DNA of 64,000 bases from an uncultured Rhodospirillales bacterium (GCA_903828515.1 CAIKMD010000007.1:1334706-1398705), one strand, 5' to 3'; numbered from the stretch's first letter, positions 1 to 9,387 are shown. The notes: generated by a model not told the origin, from the sequence alone. A program made the numbers and translations.

Positions 1-1093
1 CGCCATGCGGCACGGTCGGGTAGTTGATCGGCTGCACATAGATATTGTGCCGCGCCAGCAGATCGTCGGAGGCCTCTTTGCACAGGCGCGCATCGCCGAC
101 GAGGACGGGGACGACGTGGCTCGGTGACGGCATGACGGGGAGATTGGCTTCCTTGAGCCGACGCTTCAGCAGTGCCGCACGCTCCTGGTGGCGTGCGCGT
201 AGTTCGGATGCGCCGCGAACGTGACGGATGCTGGCAACCGCGCCGGCGCAGATCGCCGGCGGCAGCGAGGTGGTGAAGATGAAGCCGGGCGCGTGGCTGC
301 GCAGGAAGTCGACCATTGCGGTCGAGCCCGCGACATAGCCGCCGATCAGGCCGAAGGCCTTGGCGAGCGTGCCTTGAATGATGTCGACGCGATGGGCGAC
401 GCCGTCGCGCTCGGCAATGCCGCCACCGTTCGGACCGTAAAGCCCGACCGCATGCACCTCGTCGAGATAGGTCATGGCACCGAAACGCTGCGCCACGTCG
501 CAGAGTTCCCCGATCGGTGCGATATCGCCGTCCATCGAATAGACCGATTCAAACACGACGAGCTTCGGGCGCGCCGGGTCGGCTTCGCTCATCAGCCGCG
601 CGAGATCTTTCGCGTCATTGTGTTTGAAGATGCGTTTCTCGGTGCGGGCGTGGCGAATGCCTTCGATCATCGAGGCGTGATTGAGCGCATCGGAGAAGAT
701 GATGCAGCCGGGTAACTGACTGGCCAGCGTCGCGAGCGCCGCGTCGTTGGCGACATAGCCCGAGGTGAAGACGAGCGCCGCCGGTTTGTTGTGCAGCGAG
801 GCCAGTTCTTCCTCGAGCATGACGTGATAATGCGTGGTGCCCGAGATATTGCGCGTGCCGCCGGCGCCGGCGCCGGCCTTGTCGATCGCCTCGTGCATCG
901 CCGCGAGCACGGCGGGATGCTGGCCCATGCCGATATAGTCGTTGGAGCACCAGACGGTGATCGGCTTGCCGCTTTGATGATCGTGCGCGTGCGGAAACGC
1001 ACCGGCCTTGCGCTCGAGGTCGGCGAAGACGCGATAGCGTCCCTCGGCCCTCAGCGCGTCGAGGCGTGTCTTGAAAAACCCTTCATAATCCAT
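1..1093 (-). CDS. hemA: 5-aminolevulinate synthase (partial, C-terminus beyond window)
   Basis: This is a PLP enzyme that condenses glycine and succinyl-CoA to 5-aminolevulinate, the first step of haem synthesis by the C4 route used by alphaproteobacteria. The protein starts [15 protein letters not shown] and about 364 residues are visible before the window edge. Visible family features are the N-terminal [13 protein letters not shown] segment, [12 protein letters not shown], and the PLP-lysine segment TLAKAFG with K245. The length so far and K position fit alpha-oxoamine synthases of the ALAS type rather than KBL or BioF. The gene lies 88 bp downstream of a class III aminotransferase on the same strand. 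Only the C-terminal tail is missing, because of the window boundary and not a mutation. Confidence 0.95.
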   Translation of the reverse strand, partial: MDYEGFFKTRLDALRAEGRYRVFADLERKAGAFPHAHDHQSGKPITVWCSNDYIGMGQHPAVLAAMHEAIDKAGAGAGGTRNISGTTHYHVMLEEELASLHNKPAALVFTSGYVANDAALATLASQLPGCIIFSDALNHASMIEGIRHARTEKRIFKHNDAKDLARLMSEADPARPKLVVFESVYSMDGDIAPIGELCDVAQRFGAMTYLDEVHAVGLYGPNGGGIAERDGVAHRVDIIQGTLAKAFGLIGGYVAGSTAMVDFLRSHAPGFIFTTSLPPAICAGAVASIRHVRGASELRARHQERAALLKRRLKEANLPVMPSPSHVVPVLVGDARLCKEASDDLLARHNIYVQPINYPTVPHG

Positions 1094-1181
1094 CGCTTAA
1101 CCGCTCCGCCGGGTCGGCATTCCCAATTATACGACCAAACGCCAAGCCCGCCAGTCCCGCAATGGGACGCTTTGCCGCGCC

Positions 1182-2555
1182 TTAGAGGAGCTTCAGCCGG
1201 ATGGCCGCATCGTCCAGTGCCCGGCCGAATCGCTGCCAGATCTCGTCGATATCGGCTTCAGTCGCGATGAGGGGCGGGCAGAAGGCGATCGTATCGCCGG
1301 CCATGGCCCGGACGATGAGGCCGTTCTCCTGCGCCGCCGCGGCGACGGTGGCCGAAACGCTTTGGGCCGGATCGAACGGCGCCTTGGTGGCTTTGTCGCT
1401 GACCAGTTCGAGCGCCCCGAGGAGCCCGACACCCCTTGCTTCGCCAACCAGCGGATGCGCGGCGAAGTGCTGTAGCCCTTTTTGGAAGTGGGGTGCGAGG
1501 CGACGGACATGACCGAGGATATCGCGCTCCTCGTAAATTTTCAGTGCTTCCAGCGCGACCGCGCAGCAGGTCGGATGGCCCGAATAGGTAAAGCCATGCG
1601 CGAAGACGCCGAGCTTGTCGCTCTGGATGAGAAGCGCCTGATAGATGTCTTCGGAAATGATCGTTGCCGAGATCGGCAGATAGGCCGACGACACCGCCTT
1701 GGCGAGGGTCAGGATGTCGGGCTTCATCGCATAAGTCTCGGACCCGAACATGTTGCCGGTGCGTGCGAAGCCGCAAATCACTTCGTCCGCGATCAACAGC
1801 ACGTCGTGTTTTTTCAGCACCGCCTGGATTTTCCCGAAATAGGTTTCGGGCGGCACGATCACGCCGCCGGCACCCATCACCGGCTCGGCGATGAACGCCG
1901 CGACCGTATCCGGACCTTCGCGTTCGATGAGCGCATCGAGATTGCTCGCGAGCCGTGTGGCGAAATCCGCCTCGCTCTCGCCTGGCTCGGCATAGCGATA
2001 ATGATGCGGGCACTCGGCATGAAGGAAACCGGGAAGGGGCAGATCGAAATCGCGATGATTAGGGGCTAGGCCGGTGAGGCTCGCCGTGGCGACGGTCACG
2101 CCGTGGTATCCCTTGATGCGACCGATGATTTTCTTTTTCGCCGGACGGCCGAGCGCGTTGTTGTAGTACCAGACCAGCTTCACCGCCGTGTCGTTGGCCT
2201 CGGAGCCCGAATTGTTGAAGAACGCCTTCGACATCTTCACCGGCATCATCGCGACGAGACGCTCGGCGAGTTCGGCCACCGGCTCATGCGATTTATTGGT
2301 GAAGGAATGGTAGAAGGGCAGGCGCCGCATCTGTCGCGTCGCGGCATCGACCAGCCGTTCTTCGCTGAAACCCAGCGACGCGCACCACAGACCCGACATC
2401 GCCTCGATGTATTCCTTGCCGTTCTCGTCCTTGATCCGGATCCCGTGTCCCTCGGTGATGACCAAGGGGCCTTGTTTCTGGTGCTGGCGAAGATTGGTAT
2501 TCGGGTGAAGGTGGTAAGCGACGTCGCGGCTCGCGGTCGAATTGCCTCGGTCCAT
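1182..2555 (-). CDS. class III (omega-amino acid type) PLP aminotransferase
   Basis: A 457-residue fold-type I aminotransferase of the class III family (beta-alanine/putrescine/omega-amino acid:pyruvate group). It reads MDRGNSTASRDVAYHLHP, then GHGIRIKDENGKEYIEAMSG, NNSGSEANDTAVKL (PLP phosphate site), IADEVICGFARTG and the PLP lysine K286 in LTLAKAVSS. The open frame extends further upstream, but that part overlaps the permease gene and lacks family similarity, so the MDRGNS start at 2555 is preferred. The gene sits 17 bp downstream of two peptide-type permeases and probably shares their transcript, suggesting that the amine or amino acid imported there is transaminated. The exact substrate cannot be told from sequence. 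Confidence 0.92.
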   Translation of the reverse strand: MDRGNSTASRDVAYHLHPNTNLRQHQKQGPLVITEGHGIRIKDENGKEYIEAMSGLWCASLGFSEERLVDAATRQMRRLPFYHSFTNKSHEPVAELAERLVAMMPVKMSKAFFNNSGSEANDTAVKLVWYYNNALGRPAKKKIIGRIKGYHGVTVATASLTGLAPNHRDFDLPLPGFLHAECPHHYRYAEPGESEADFATRLASNLDALIEREGPDTVAAFIAEPVMGAGGVIVPPETYFGKIQAVLKKHDVLLIADEVICGFARTGNMFGSETYAMKPDILTLAKAVSSAYLPISATIISEDIYQALLIQSDKLGVFAHGFTYSGHPTCCAVALEALKIYEERDILGHVRRLAPHFQKGLQHFAAHPLVGEARGVGLLGALELVSDKATKAPFDPAQSVSATVAAAAQENGLIVRAMAGDTIAFCPPLIATEADIDEIWQRFGRALDDAAIRLKLL

Positions 2556-2572
2556 GGTCCTTGCCTTTGGTT

Positions 2573-3460
2573 TCAGGTCCGGCGCGTATTGCCGCGCGGG
2601 TCGAGCGCGTCCTGGAGGCCGTCGCCCAGGAAATTGCACGCGATCACGGTAATGAAGATGAGCAATCCGGGATAAAGCGCAAGCTGCGGCGCGAGCTGGA
2701 TGGTTTCCTGTGCGCCGGTCAGCATGTTGCCCCAACTGGCGATCGGCGGCGCCACGCCGACGCCGAGGAAACTCAACACCGACTCAAGCAGAATGATCTC
2801 GCCCACCGCCAGGGTCGTGGCGACGATGATCGGTGAGGCGAGATTGGGCAGGATATGCACCAGCATGATGCGCGGACCACTGGCGCCAAGCGCATGCGCC
2901 GCGCGGATGAAATCGCGCGCTTTCAGCGACAAGGTCGCGCCGCGCACGATCCGCGCGACGGTGGTCCAGCCGACGAAGGCGACCAGAATGATAATGCGGT
3001 AAAGACTGATCGCCTCGGAATCGATGAGCGACGCCGGCAGGCCCAGTTTTTTCAGATCGAGCGCCGCGAGCACGACGAGCAGCGGCAGGAGCGGCAGCGC
3101 GATCATGCCGTCGGTTAGGCGCATCAGGGCGGCGTCGAGCCGGCCGCCGCGATAACCGGCGATGAGGCCGATCGCGGTGCCGAATCCGGCCGCCGCGCAG
3201 GCGGCGACAATGCCGACCAGCAGGGAGACGCGTCCGCCGGTCAGCAGGCGATAGAGCAGATCACGGCCGATCTCGTCGGTGCCGAGCGGATGGACGAGCG
3301 AGGGCAATTCCAGGCGGTGATAAAGATCGACGGCGTCGGGGTCGAGGCGGAAGAGCGCGGTCACGACGGGCGCGGCAAACGACGCCAGCGCCAGCAGCAA
3401 TAATACGCCGCCGCCCCAAATGACGCGTCGTTCCGTCAAGGCCGTGCGCCAGCCTCTCAT
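2573..3460 (-). CDS. peptide/nickel-type ABC transporter permease (DppC-like)
   Basis: A 295-residue inner-membrane permease of the binding-protein-dependent peptide/nickel class. The start MRGWRTALTERRVIWGG leads into a first hydrophobic segment, then the OppC-type DPHRLG-like stretch (HPLGTDEIGRDLLYRLL), several membrane spans, and the EAA loop near RAAHALGASGPRIMLVHILPN. The C-terminus PGLLIFITVIACNFLGDGLQDALDPR is typical of DppC. The start overlaps the stop of the upstream permease by four bases (ATGA), so the two are translationally coupled. No ABC ATPase follows; an aminotransferase gene comes next. The transported solute is unknown. Confidence 0.93.
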   Translation of the reverse strand: MRGWRTALTERRVIWGGGVLLLLALASFAAPVVTALFRLDPDAVDLYHRLELPSLVHPLGTDEIGRDLLYRLLTGGRVSLLVGIVAACAAAGFGTAIGLIAGYRGGRLDAALMRLTDGMIALPLLPLLVVLAALDLKKLGLPASLIDSEAISLYRIIILVAFVGWTTVARIVRGATLSLKARDFIRAAHALGASGPRIMLVHILPNLASPIIVATTLAVGEIILLESVLSFLGVGVAPPIASWGNMLTGAQETIQLAPQLALYPGLLIFITVIACNFLGDGLQDALDPRGNTRRT

Positions 3461-4410
3461 CGCAGGCTGATCCGTGGGTCGATCGCGGCGTAAGCAATAT
3501 CGGCCGCGAGATTGGCGAGGAGAACCATCAACGTCGCCAGCATCAGGCCCGCGAGGGCAAGGTTGAAGTCGTTGCCCTGGATCGCGTCGAAGATGAGCTT
3601 GCCCATGCCGGGATAGGCGAACATCGTTTCGGTGATCAGCGCGCCGGAGAACAACGACCCGAAGCTCAACGCGAGAACGGTCACCACCGGGATGAGCGCG
3701 TTGCGCAGCGCATGATAGGCCAGGACTCGCGTTTCGCCGGCGCCTTTGGCGCGTGCGGTGCGGATGTAATCCTGGCGCAGCGTCTCGATCATCGAAGCGC
3801 GCACATAACGCAGATGCGCGCCCATGGAAGCCAGTGTCAGCGTCGCGACTGGCAGGATCAGGTGCTGCAAGCGGTCGATCACGCCGCCGTCGCCGATCGT
3901 GGCGATGCCGCCCGCCGGAAGCAGGCCGAGCGCGGCGGCGAAGACGAGGATCAGCATCAGGGCCAGCCAGAAGGACGGTACCGAGATGCCGGCAAAGCAC
4001 AGCAGGTTGATCACGTTGTCGAACCGCGAACCGGGCCGGCGCGCCGCGGCGATGCCGAGCGGCAAGGCCAGCCCATAGGCGCAAAAAAGACTGAGTCCCA
4101 TGAGTAGCGCGGTATTGCCGAGCCGCGGCAACAGAGTTTCGAGGGCCGGCTTGACGTAAAGTCGCGAATATCCGAAATCGCCGCTCAATGCGGCGCGACC
4201 CCACGCGAGATAGCGCTCGATCAGCGGCCGATCGAGGCCGTAAAGCGCTTTGAGGCGCGCGGCGTCGGCGCTGGTGAGATGCGGGTTGGACGAAATCATC
4301 AGATCGATCGGATCGCCGGGCATTAGCCCGATCAGCGTGTAGACGATGAACGACATCACGGCCAAAACGCAGGCCGCTTGCAGAAGTCGTGCAAGGATGA
4401 AGCGGGTCAT
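3457..4410 (-). CDS. peptide/nickel-type ABC transporter permease (DppB-like)
   Basis: A 317-residue membrane permease beginning MTRFILARLLQAACVLAVMSF, the classical DppB N-terminus. It carries the family stretch LIGLMPGDPIDLM, the long periplasmic region with LYGLDRPLIERYLAWG, and the EAA loop RTARAKGAGETRVLAYHALRNALIPV. It ends AYAAIDPRISLR. It pairs with the DppC-like permease downstream through a 4-bp ATGA overlap, and with the binding protein upstream through another 4-bp overlap, so the three genes form a tight operon. An in-frame upstream extension exists but would run into the binding-protein gene, so the start at 4410 is preferred. Confidence 0.93.
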   Translation of the reverse strand: MTRFILARLLQAACVLAVMSFIVYTLIGLMPGDPIDLMISSNPHLTSADAARLKALYGLDRPLIERYLAWGRAALSGDFGYSRLYVKPALETLLPRLGNTALLMGLSLFCAYGLALPLGIAAARRPGSRFDNVINLLCFAGISVPSFWLALMLILVFAAALGLLPAGGIATIGDGGVIDRLQHLILPVATLTLASMGAHLRYVRASMIETLRQDYIRTARAKGAGETRVLAYHALRNALIPVVTVLALSFGSLFSGALITETMFAYPGMGKLIFDAIQGNDFNLALAGLMLATLMVLLANLAADIAYAAIDPRISLR

Positions 4411-6086
4411 CGTGAAACGTGAGCCTCGGCCCGTCGCCAGTTCTCGATCCAGAGGGTCGACGGATCGGCGTGGCCCGTCGGCGTCACGCCTTCGAGCCAT
4501 TTCGGCAGGACGAAAGCCTCGGCGCGGAAATAGAGCGGCAGTGCCGGCAGGTCTTCGGCATAGAGCATCTGCAACTGACGCCACAGCTCGAAGCGTTTGG
4601 TCTGGTCGAGTTCGACTTCGACGGCGTCGACCAGGCGATCAGACTCCGGACTGCGATAGCCATCGTAATTCCCGCCGCTCCAATTATTTTCAGCGGACGG
4701 GATCTGATCGGAGTGGATCTCGTTGCGCGGCACGTTCTCGGGCGACGACACCCAGGCGAACATTGCCATCGTGAAGGCCCGATGGTTCACCACGCCACCG
4801 AGCAGCACCCGCGCCGGCATATTTTTGAGACGGACGACGATGCCCAATTTGCGCCATTGGCTTTGCAGCACCTGCTCGATCATCTCGCGGGTGCGGTTGC
4901 CGGCGGTGGTATTGAGCTCGAGGGTCAGCGCGCTGCCGGCCGCGTTGTGACGGACGCCATCGCTGCCGACGATCCATCCGGCCGCTTCCAGGAGCGTGCG
5001 CGCCTGGGCCGGATCGAAAGCGTAATGCTTGGCCGCGGGCGAATAGGCGCGGTCGAGCGGCGGGACGAAACTGTCGGCGACCGGATCGCGTCCGGCGAAG
5101 ATCTGATCCGAGATCGCCTGGCGGTCGATGCCGTAAAGGAGTGCTTGCCGTACCCGTTTGTCCGCGAGAATCGGATTGTCGAGATTGAGATCGATATGCT
5201 CGAAGACCAGGCCGGGCTTGTAGAGGACGTTGAAATCGCGGCCGTGGCGCTTGTCGAAGCCGAGGGCCACATCGAGCGAGAAGCCTAACTCGCCCGCGAC
5301 CATGTCGAGCCCGCCGGCCAGCAGATTGGCTTCGAGCGCGGCGGTATTCTCGACCGTCCACACCACGATCCGGCGGAAATAAGGCGTCTTGCCCCACCAA
5401 TAGGGATTGCGCTCGAAGACGACATGCGAGCCCTGCACATCCTCGATGATGCGATAGGGGCCCATGTAGAGGCCGGGATTGGTCGGGTCGATATCGTATC
5501 GCGTATGAAAACGGTACTGGGCCGGATCGGCGAAGGCTGCGCGCTCGAGATGCGCCGGCAAAATCGCGAAATCGTTGGCGGCGGCATAGTCGAAGGTCAG
5601 GCGGTCGACCGTCAGCGTGAAGGTCTTGGCGTCCTTGATCTCGAGCTTGAGGATACGGCGATAGGTCTCGGCGTTGGCGACGCCGGATTGCGGATTCTTG
5701 CCGATCTCATAGCTGAAGGCGACGTCCTCGGTCGTTACGGGAACGCCGTCACCCCAGCGAGCCTCGGGCTGCAGCGTGTAGGTGATTTTCACGCCGGTTT
5801 TGCCGTCGCCGAGATCGGCCTTTTCGGCGAGGCCGTTCTCGAAGCTCGGCAGCGTGACGCAGAGCATGCAGATGAGATTCCAATCCGCGTCGAACGTCGT
5901 AAGCGGGCGGCGGACCAGTCCGAGGACATAGTTCTTCGCTACCATCTGATCGATCAGCGGGTTGAGGGTCGAGGGAAATTGGGTGATGCCGATCGACAAT
6001 TCGTCGGGCGCGTGAGGGGGCTGGGCGCGTACCGCACCGGCCGACAAAATCAGGAGTCCGAAAAGGAACGTGATCGCCCGCATCAT
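4407..6086 (-). CDS. ABC transporter substrate-binding protein, family 5 (peptide type)
   Basis: A 559-residue periplasmic binding protein of the SBP_bac_5 family. It opens with a Sec signal peptide (MMRAITFLFGLLILSAGAVRA, cleavage near residue 22). The mature part carries the family's PSTLNPLIDQ start, the RWGDGVPVTTEDVAFSYE signature, and DKRVRQALLYGIDRQAIS. It probably delivers a peptide- or amine-like solute to the two downstream permeases, with which it shares 4-bp coupling. No ATPase gene belongs to this operon in the window, so either a distant ATPase pair serves it or it is encoded elsewhere. The substrate is not predictable. Confidence 0.93.
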   Translation of the reverse strand: MMRAITFLFGLLILSAGAVRAQPPHAPDELSIGITQFPSTLNPLIDQMVAKNYVLGLVRRPLTTFDADWNLICMLCVTLPSFENGLAEKADLGDGKTGVKITYTLQPEARWGDGVPVTTEDVAFSYEIGKNPQSGVANAETYRRILKLEIKDAKTFTLTVDRLTFDYAAANDFAILPAHLERAAFADPAQYRFHTRYDIDPTNPGLYMGPYRIIEDVQGSHVVFERNPYWWGKTPYFRRIVVWTVENTAALEANLLAGGLDMVAGELGFSLDVALGFDKRHGRDFNVLYKPGLVFEHIDLNLDNPILADKRVRQALLYGIDRQAISDQIFAGRDPVADSFVPPLDRAYSPAAKHYAFDPAQARTLLEAAGWIVGSDGVRHNAAGSALTLELNTTAGNRTREMIEQVLQSQWRKLGIVVRLKNMPARVLLGGVVNHRAFTMAMFAWVSSPENVPRNEIHSDQIPSAENNWSGGNYDGYRSPESDRLVDAVEVELDQTKRFELWRQLQMLYAEDLPALPLYFRAEAFVLPKWLEGVTPTGHADPSTLWIENWRRAEAHVSR

Positions 6087-6116
6087 TCGATACGGACGAT
6101 AGCACAGGCGAAGCGC

Positions 6117-6527
6117 TTAGGCTGCGGATACGCTCGTCGAGGCAACCGGTAGGAGGCTCAAGGAACTTTCGATGGCTGAAATCAGGTCTTTGGCGAAAAA
6201 TGGTTTCGACAACATTTTCGCGCCTTCGGCGACGGCGTCGATCTCGGCGAGATTATAGGCGCCGCTCATATAGATGATTTTCAGGTCGGGACGGCGGGAT
6301 TGCGCCATCCGTCCGATCGACAGGCCGTGCGGTGTTCCGGCCGGCAAGTTGATATCCGACAGCAGCAGGTCAAGCCGGTCGGTGCTTTCGATCACCTGCA
6401 TCCCGGTATCGAAATCACGGGCGACGGCAACCGTATAACCCGCACGCTGCAGAATCTGGGCGGCGAGCCGTCGAAAGGCTTCGTCGTCTTCGATTACGAG
6501 AATGCGAATATCGGAACGGCCATTCAT
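6117..6527 (-). CDS. single-domain response regulator (CheY-like receiver)
   Basis: A 136-residue stand-alone receiver domain. The acidic pocket is E13-D14-D15, the phospho-acceptor is D58 in LLLSDINLP, the switch residue is S88 and the conserved lysine is K108 in SKPF, so all residues needed for phosphorylation are present. There is no output domain; the tail after residue 125 is short and low in complexity. No histidine kinase is adjacent, so its partner is unknown. It may act by protein-protein contact in a phosphorelay. Confidence 0.92.
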   Translation of the reverse strand: MNGRSDIRILVIEDDEAFRRLAAQILQRAGYTVAVARDFDTGMQVIESTDRLDLLLSDINLPAGTPHGLSIGRMAQSRRPDLKIIYMSGAYNLAEIDAVAEGAKMLSKPFFAKDLISAIESSLSLLPVASTSVSAA

Positions 6528-6633
6528 TCAGACACCGCGACTGAAAATAAGGGGCGGGGCGACAATCGGAGATTGCGCCGAAGATGGTTATCGTCCGGTT
6601 AATGCAAAGTGAGCCGACAGGCTCGGCCGGCGT

Positions 6634-6810
6634 TCAGGCCGCGCGTTGCCGTTCGATCAAGCGAGCAACCGTGATCGGCGGAAGGTGGTCAAGCGTCGCG
6701 CCATAAAGCGCGTCGAACTCTTCGGCTTCGCGTTTGATGCGAATCAGTTCGTGCTCGGCGAGGAACACGAATTTCGAACGCCGAGAAGGCAAAGCGGCAA
6801 GGTTGGGCAT
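6634..6810 (-). CDS. small hypothetical protein, 58 residues
   Basis: A short open frame reading MPNLAALPSRRSKFVFLAEH and ending LIERQRAA. An AAAGGGA ribosome-binding sequence lies about 7 bases upstream of the ATG. The product is charged and predicted helical, with no membrane segment and no recognisable family. It sits between the receiver gene and a flavin monooxygenase on the same strand. Codon choice and the ribosome site support it as a real gene; the function is unknown. Confidence 0.55.
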   Translation of the reverse strand: MPNLAALPSRRSKFVFLAEHELIRIKREAEEFDALYGATLDHLPPITVARLIERQRAA

Positions 6811-6897
6811 GGGTCGTCCCTTTGGTCTCCGGTGTGTGGTTACCGGACGTTAGGGCGTTAAGTATTACGAATTCCTTACCAGCGTTCGCGGTGTGGC

Positions 6898-7953
6898 TCA
6901 AGCGGCGAAAAGCCGCGGCACTACTTTCTCGGTGAACAGGCGGGCCGAATGTTCGGCGTCGGCGAACGAGACGTCGTTGAAGTTGAGTTGAAGCGATGCG
7001 ACCTCGAACTCGCCGAAACGAGTCCGGCAGTGCTCGATCGTCTTGATCACGTCGTCGGGCGTACCGATCCACGCCGAGCCGGTCTCGACCTGGCTCTCGA
7101 CTGTCTCGCGTTTCAGCGTCTCGGCGATCTTGTCGTAGCCGGGATAATCGGTGGAGGAGGTGCCGGCCCAATCGGACACCGCGTCGCTGATCGATTCGAG
7201 ATATCGGGTGAGCGGATCGCGCGCGATGCGCCAGGCGGTCTCGCGATCTTCGTGGCAGCAGAGATGAAAAGCGAGCATGACACGGCCGTTTCCGGGATGA
7301 CCGGCGTCGCGCCACGCCTTGCGATAGACGTCGGTCAGTTCTCGCGTCAGGCTGCCGGCAATCGGTATGGCCATCACCGCGTGGCCCAATCGTCCGGCCG
7401 TCGCGAAGCTTTCGGCGGTCGACAGCGCGGCAATCCAAAAAGGCGGCCGCGGTTTTTGCGTCGGGCGCGGCAGAGATGTGGTCGGACCATATTTGTGAAA
7501 ACGTCCGGCGGAGGACACGTTCTCCTCTTCCAGCAGTTGGCGGATCTGCTCCAGGCCCTCGTTGAAGCGATCCCGGCTTTCATTCACCGAAATACCGAAG
7601 CGGGCGAATTCATGCGGCAAAAAGGCGCGGGCGAAGCCGACCTCGACTCGTCCGTGCGAAATCGCATCGAGCATGCCGATCTCGCCGGCGAGTTTCAGCG
7701 GATTGTTGAAGACGGGGAGGATCGCGCCGGTGATGAGCCGCGCCTTGCGCGTGCGTGCCGCGGCGGCGGTCAGAAAGAGCAGGGGGTTCGGCGAATAGCC
7801 GCCATACGGCGTGAAATAATGTTCGACAGTACGAACGTGGCTCCAGCCGCCGGTGTCGCACAGATCGATCAGCCGCAGGCATTCGTCGAAGTATTGCTCG
7901 GCCGATTTTCGATCAGGACCGACATCGGGAAAAAATTGCATCCCGAATTCCAT
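6898..7953 (-). CDS. LLM-class flavin-dependent monooxygenase (luciferase-like)
   Basis: A 351-residue TIM-barrel oxidoreductase of the bacterial luciferase-like (F420/FMN) family. Visible features are MEFGMQFFPDVGPDRKSAEQYFDE, the segment SHVRTVEHYFTPYGGYSPNPL, the LITGAILPVFNNPLKLAGEIGMLDAISHGRVEVGFARAFLP core split over strands 3 and 4, and a late IGTPDDVIKTIEHC motif. These proteins use reduced FMN or F420 and oxygen on diverse small substrates. It is monocistronic and its C-terminus KVVPRLFAA is intact. The substrate cannot be inferred. Confidence 0.92.
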   Translation of the reverse strand: MEFGMQFFPDVGPDRKSAEQYFDECLRLIDLCDTGGWSHVRTVEHYFTPYGGYSPNPLLFLTAAAARTRKARLITGAILPVFNNPLKLAGEIGMLDAISHGRVEVGFARAFLPHEFARFGISVNESRDRFNEGLEQIRQLLEEENVSSAGRFHKYGPTTSLPRPTQKPRPPFWIAALSTAESFATAGRLGHAVMAIPIAGSLTRELTDVYRKAWRDAGHPGNGRVMLAFHLCCHEDRETAWRIARDPLTRYLESISDAVSDWAGTSSTDYPGYDKIAETLKRETVESQVETGSAWIGTPDDVIKTIEHCRTRFGEFEVASLQLNFNDVSFADAEHSARLFTEKVVPRLFAA

Positions 7954-7997
7954 GGTGCTCCTCCCCGTCGCGCCTTTGTGTCACCATTTAACATCGG

Positions 7998-8540
7998 ATG
8001 ACGGTTTTCACCATCGGGCATTCAACGCGGAGCTTGGCGGCACTGATCGACGCTCTGAAAGGGGCGGGAGCAGATGCCGTTGCCGATATCCGGCGATTCC
8101 CGAGCTCGCGTCGTCATCCGCACTTCAATAGCGAGACTTTGGCGCCGGCTCTGTCCCAAGCTGGTATCGCCTATCGCCATTTTCCCGGACTGGGCGACCG
8201 GCGCGCCGGTCGGGACGATGGAAAGCCGTCGCCGCACACATTGTGGCGCGAACCGGGGTTCCGAAATTTCGCCGATTATGCGGAAACCGACGCCTTCCGT
8301 GCCGCTTTTGCGGAATTGAGGGCGATGGCAAAGCAGGGATCCCCCGCGATTCTTTGTGCCGAGGCGGTGTGGTGGCGCTGCCATCGTCGGATCGTCACCG
8401 ATTATCTCATCGCCGACGGCATACCGGTCGTTCACATTTTCGATGAAAACAAACGCGTGCCGGCTGTGCTGACGCCGGGGGCCGTCCAGCAAGGCGACGG
8501 AACGCTCCTCTATGAGGGCCCGCAGGGTCTCTTGCTGTAG
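7998..8540 (+). CDS. DUF488 family protein
   Basis: A 180-residue cytoplasmic protein with the family's markers: IGHSTRSL at the start, the DIRRFPSSRRHPHF segment, and the later SPAILCAEAVWWRCHR cysteine/tryptophan-rich motif. The biochemical role of DUF488 proteins is not settled; they have been noted near stress and nucleic-acid genes. Here it is divergent from the flavin monooxygenase gene (44 bp between the starts) and ends one base from a convergent unknown gene. Complete length. Confidence 0.85.
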   Translation: MTVFTIGHSTRSLAALIDALKGAGADAVADIRRFPSSRRHPHFNSETLAPALSQAGIAYRHFPGLGDRRAGRDDGKPSPHTLWREPGFRNFADYAETDAFRAAFAELRAMAKQGSPAILCAEAVWWRCHRRIVTDYLIADGIPVVHIFDENKRVPAVLTPGAVQQGDGTLLYEGPQGLLL

Positions 8541-8541
8541 C

Positions 8542-9144
8542 TCAGCCGGCTGCCTTGGCGGCGCGCGCCGCGAGCTTTTGGCTTTCGGCGAGGGTGTCGC
8601 GCAGCGCCTGGTCGGCTTGATAGGTCATCTTGATGAAGGCGCGCAGGAACGAATCAGTCCGCGGAAGCTGGAACAGGGTTTCCTCGTCTTCGCCGTCGGC
8701 GCGGCCCGAAATGGTGAGGGTCGCGTCCTGCGGGGTCAGGACCAGTTCGACCAGGGCGACGCCGGGGCCGGTGACATACTCGACCACGCGGTGACGCTTT
8801 GCATCATCGGCATCGGGACGGATCGTCATGCGGTAGGGCGTGCGATTCGACGCGGCTTCGATCAGCGCCCGGGAAAACGGACGCAGAAAAGCCTCGTCGA
8901 AGCCGAGAATGGCAAAGGCCTGCTCGCTCGACGCACCCGAACGGATATCGAGGGTCGTCCATAGCGACGCGCGGCCGCCATAATAGTCGACCGAGGCGAG
9001 GTCGAGATTGATCGAGTCGATCGGCTGCGGCGCGGTCTCGGCGCGGCTGCACAGAAAAGCAAAGCAAGCCGGCTCGCGGCGCAGCGACAGCGTCGTCGCG
9101 GCCTCGAGGTTCCAATCAGTCAATGCGTTCGTCGGCTCGTGCAT
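8542..9144 (-). CDS. hypothetical protein, 200 residues
   Basis: The product begins MHEPTNALTDWNLEAATTLSLRR and has no signal peptide or membrane span. It is a mixed alpha/beta sequence with a helical C-terminal half containing SFLRAFIKMTYQADQALRDTL. I do not recognise the family. It ends one base after the convergent DUF488 gene and starts opposite another unknown gene, across an AT-rich intergenic stretch with a palindrome. Codon usage is like that of neighbours. Confidence 0.7.
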   Translation of the reverse strand: MHEPTNALTDWNLEAATTLSLRREPACFAFLCSRAETAPQPIDSINLDLASVDYYGGRASLWTTLDIRSGASSEQAFAILGFDEAFLRPFSRALIEAASNRTPYRMTIRPDADDAKRHRVVEYVTGPGVALVELVLTPQDATLTISGRADGEDEETLFQLPRTDSFLRAFIKMTYQADQALRDTLAESQKLAARAAKAAG

Positions 9145-9238
9145 GGCAATTCTGTCCTAAAGGGATTCGTTCTCGCCGAGCTATTCAACGCCCGACCCGT
9201 TAAGGGACAAATAAAGACATGAAAACACAAAGTATAGA

Positions 9239-9260
9239 TTTGTCTAAAATTTTAGATAAA
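9239..9260. promoter_or_regulatory. AT-rich 22-bp palindrome, operator-like
   Basis: A perfect 14-bp palindrome TCTAAAATTTTAGA (9243-9256) is flanked by TTT and AAA, making a 22-bp near-perfect inverted repeat with one mismatched pair. It lies in a 243-bp AT-rich gap between two divergent genes of unknown function (starts at 9144 and 9388), where a shared regulator could bind. No regulator gene is adjacent. Confidence 0.45.
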
Positions 9261-9387
9261 AGCGCCTAAACCGCGTAACATCTACAATTCGTCGATAATT
9301 GTGCATTATAATCAAAGTAATTGATGTGCACACATTCAAAGAACAACGCCATGTTAAGGCGTCGTCTCCTATATCTCTCGTCCGCCC

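Noticed and set aside
1-1093. hemA as a truncated pseudogene
   Set aside because: The frame is intact up to the window edge and carries the catalytic lysine; truncation is due only to the window.
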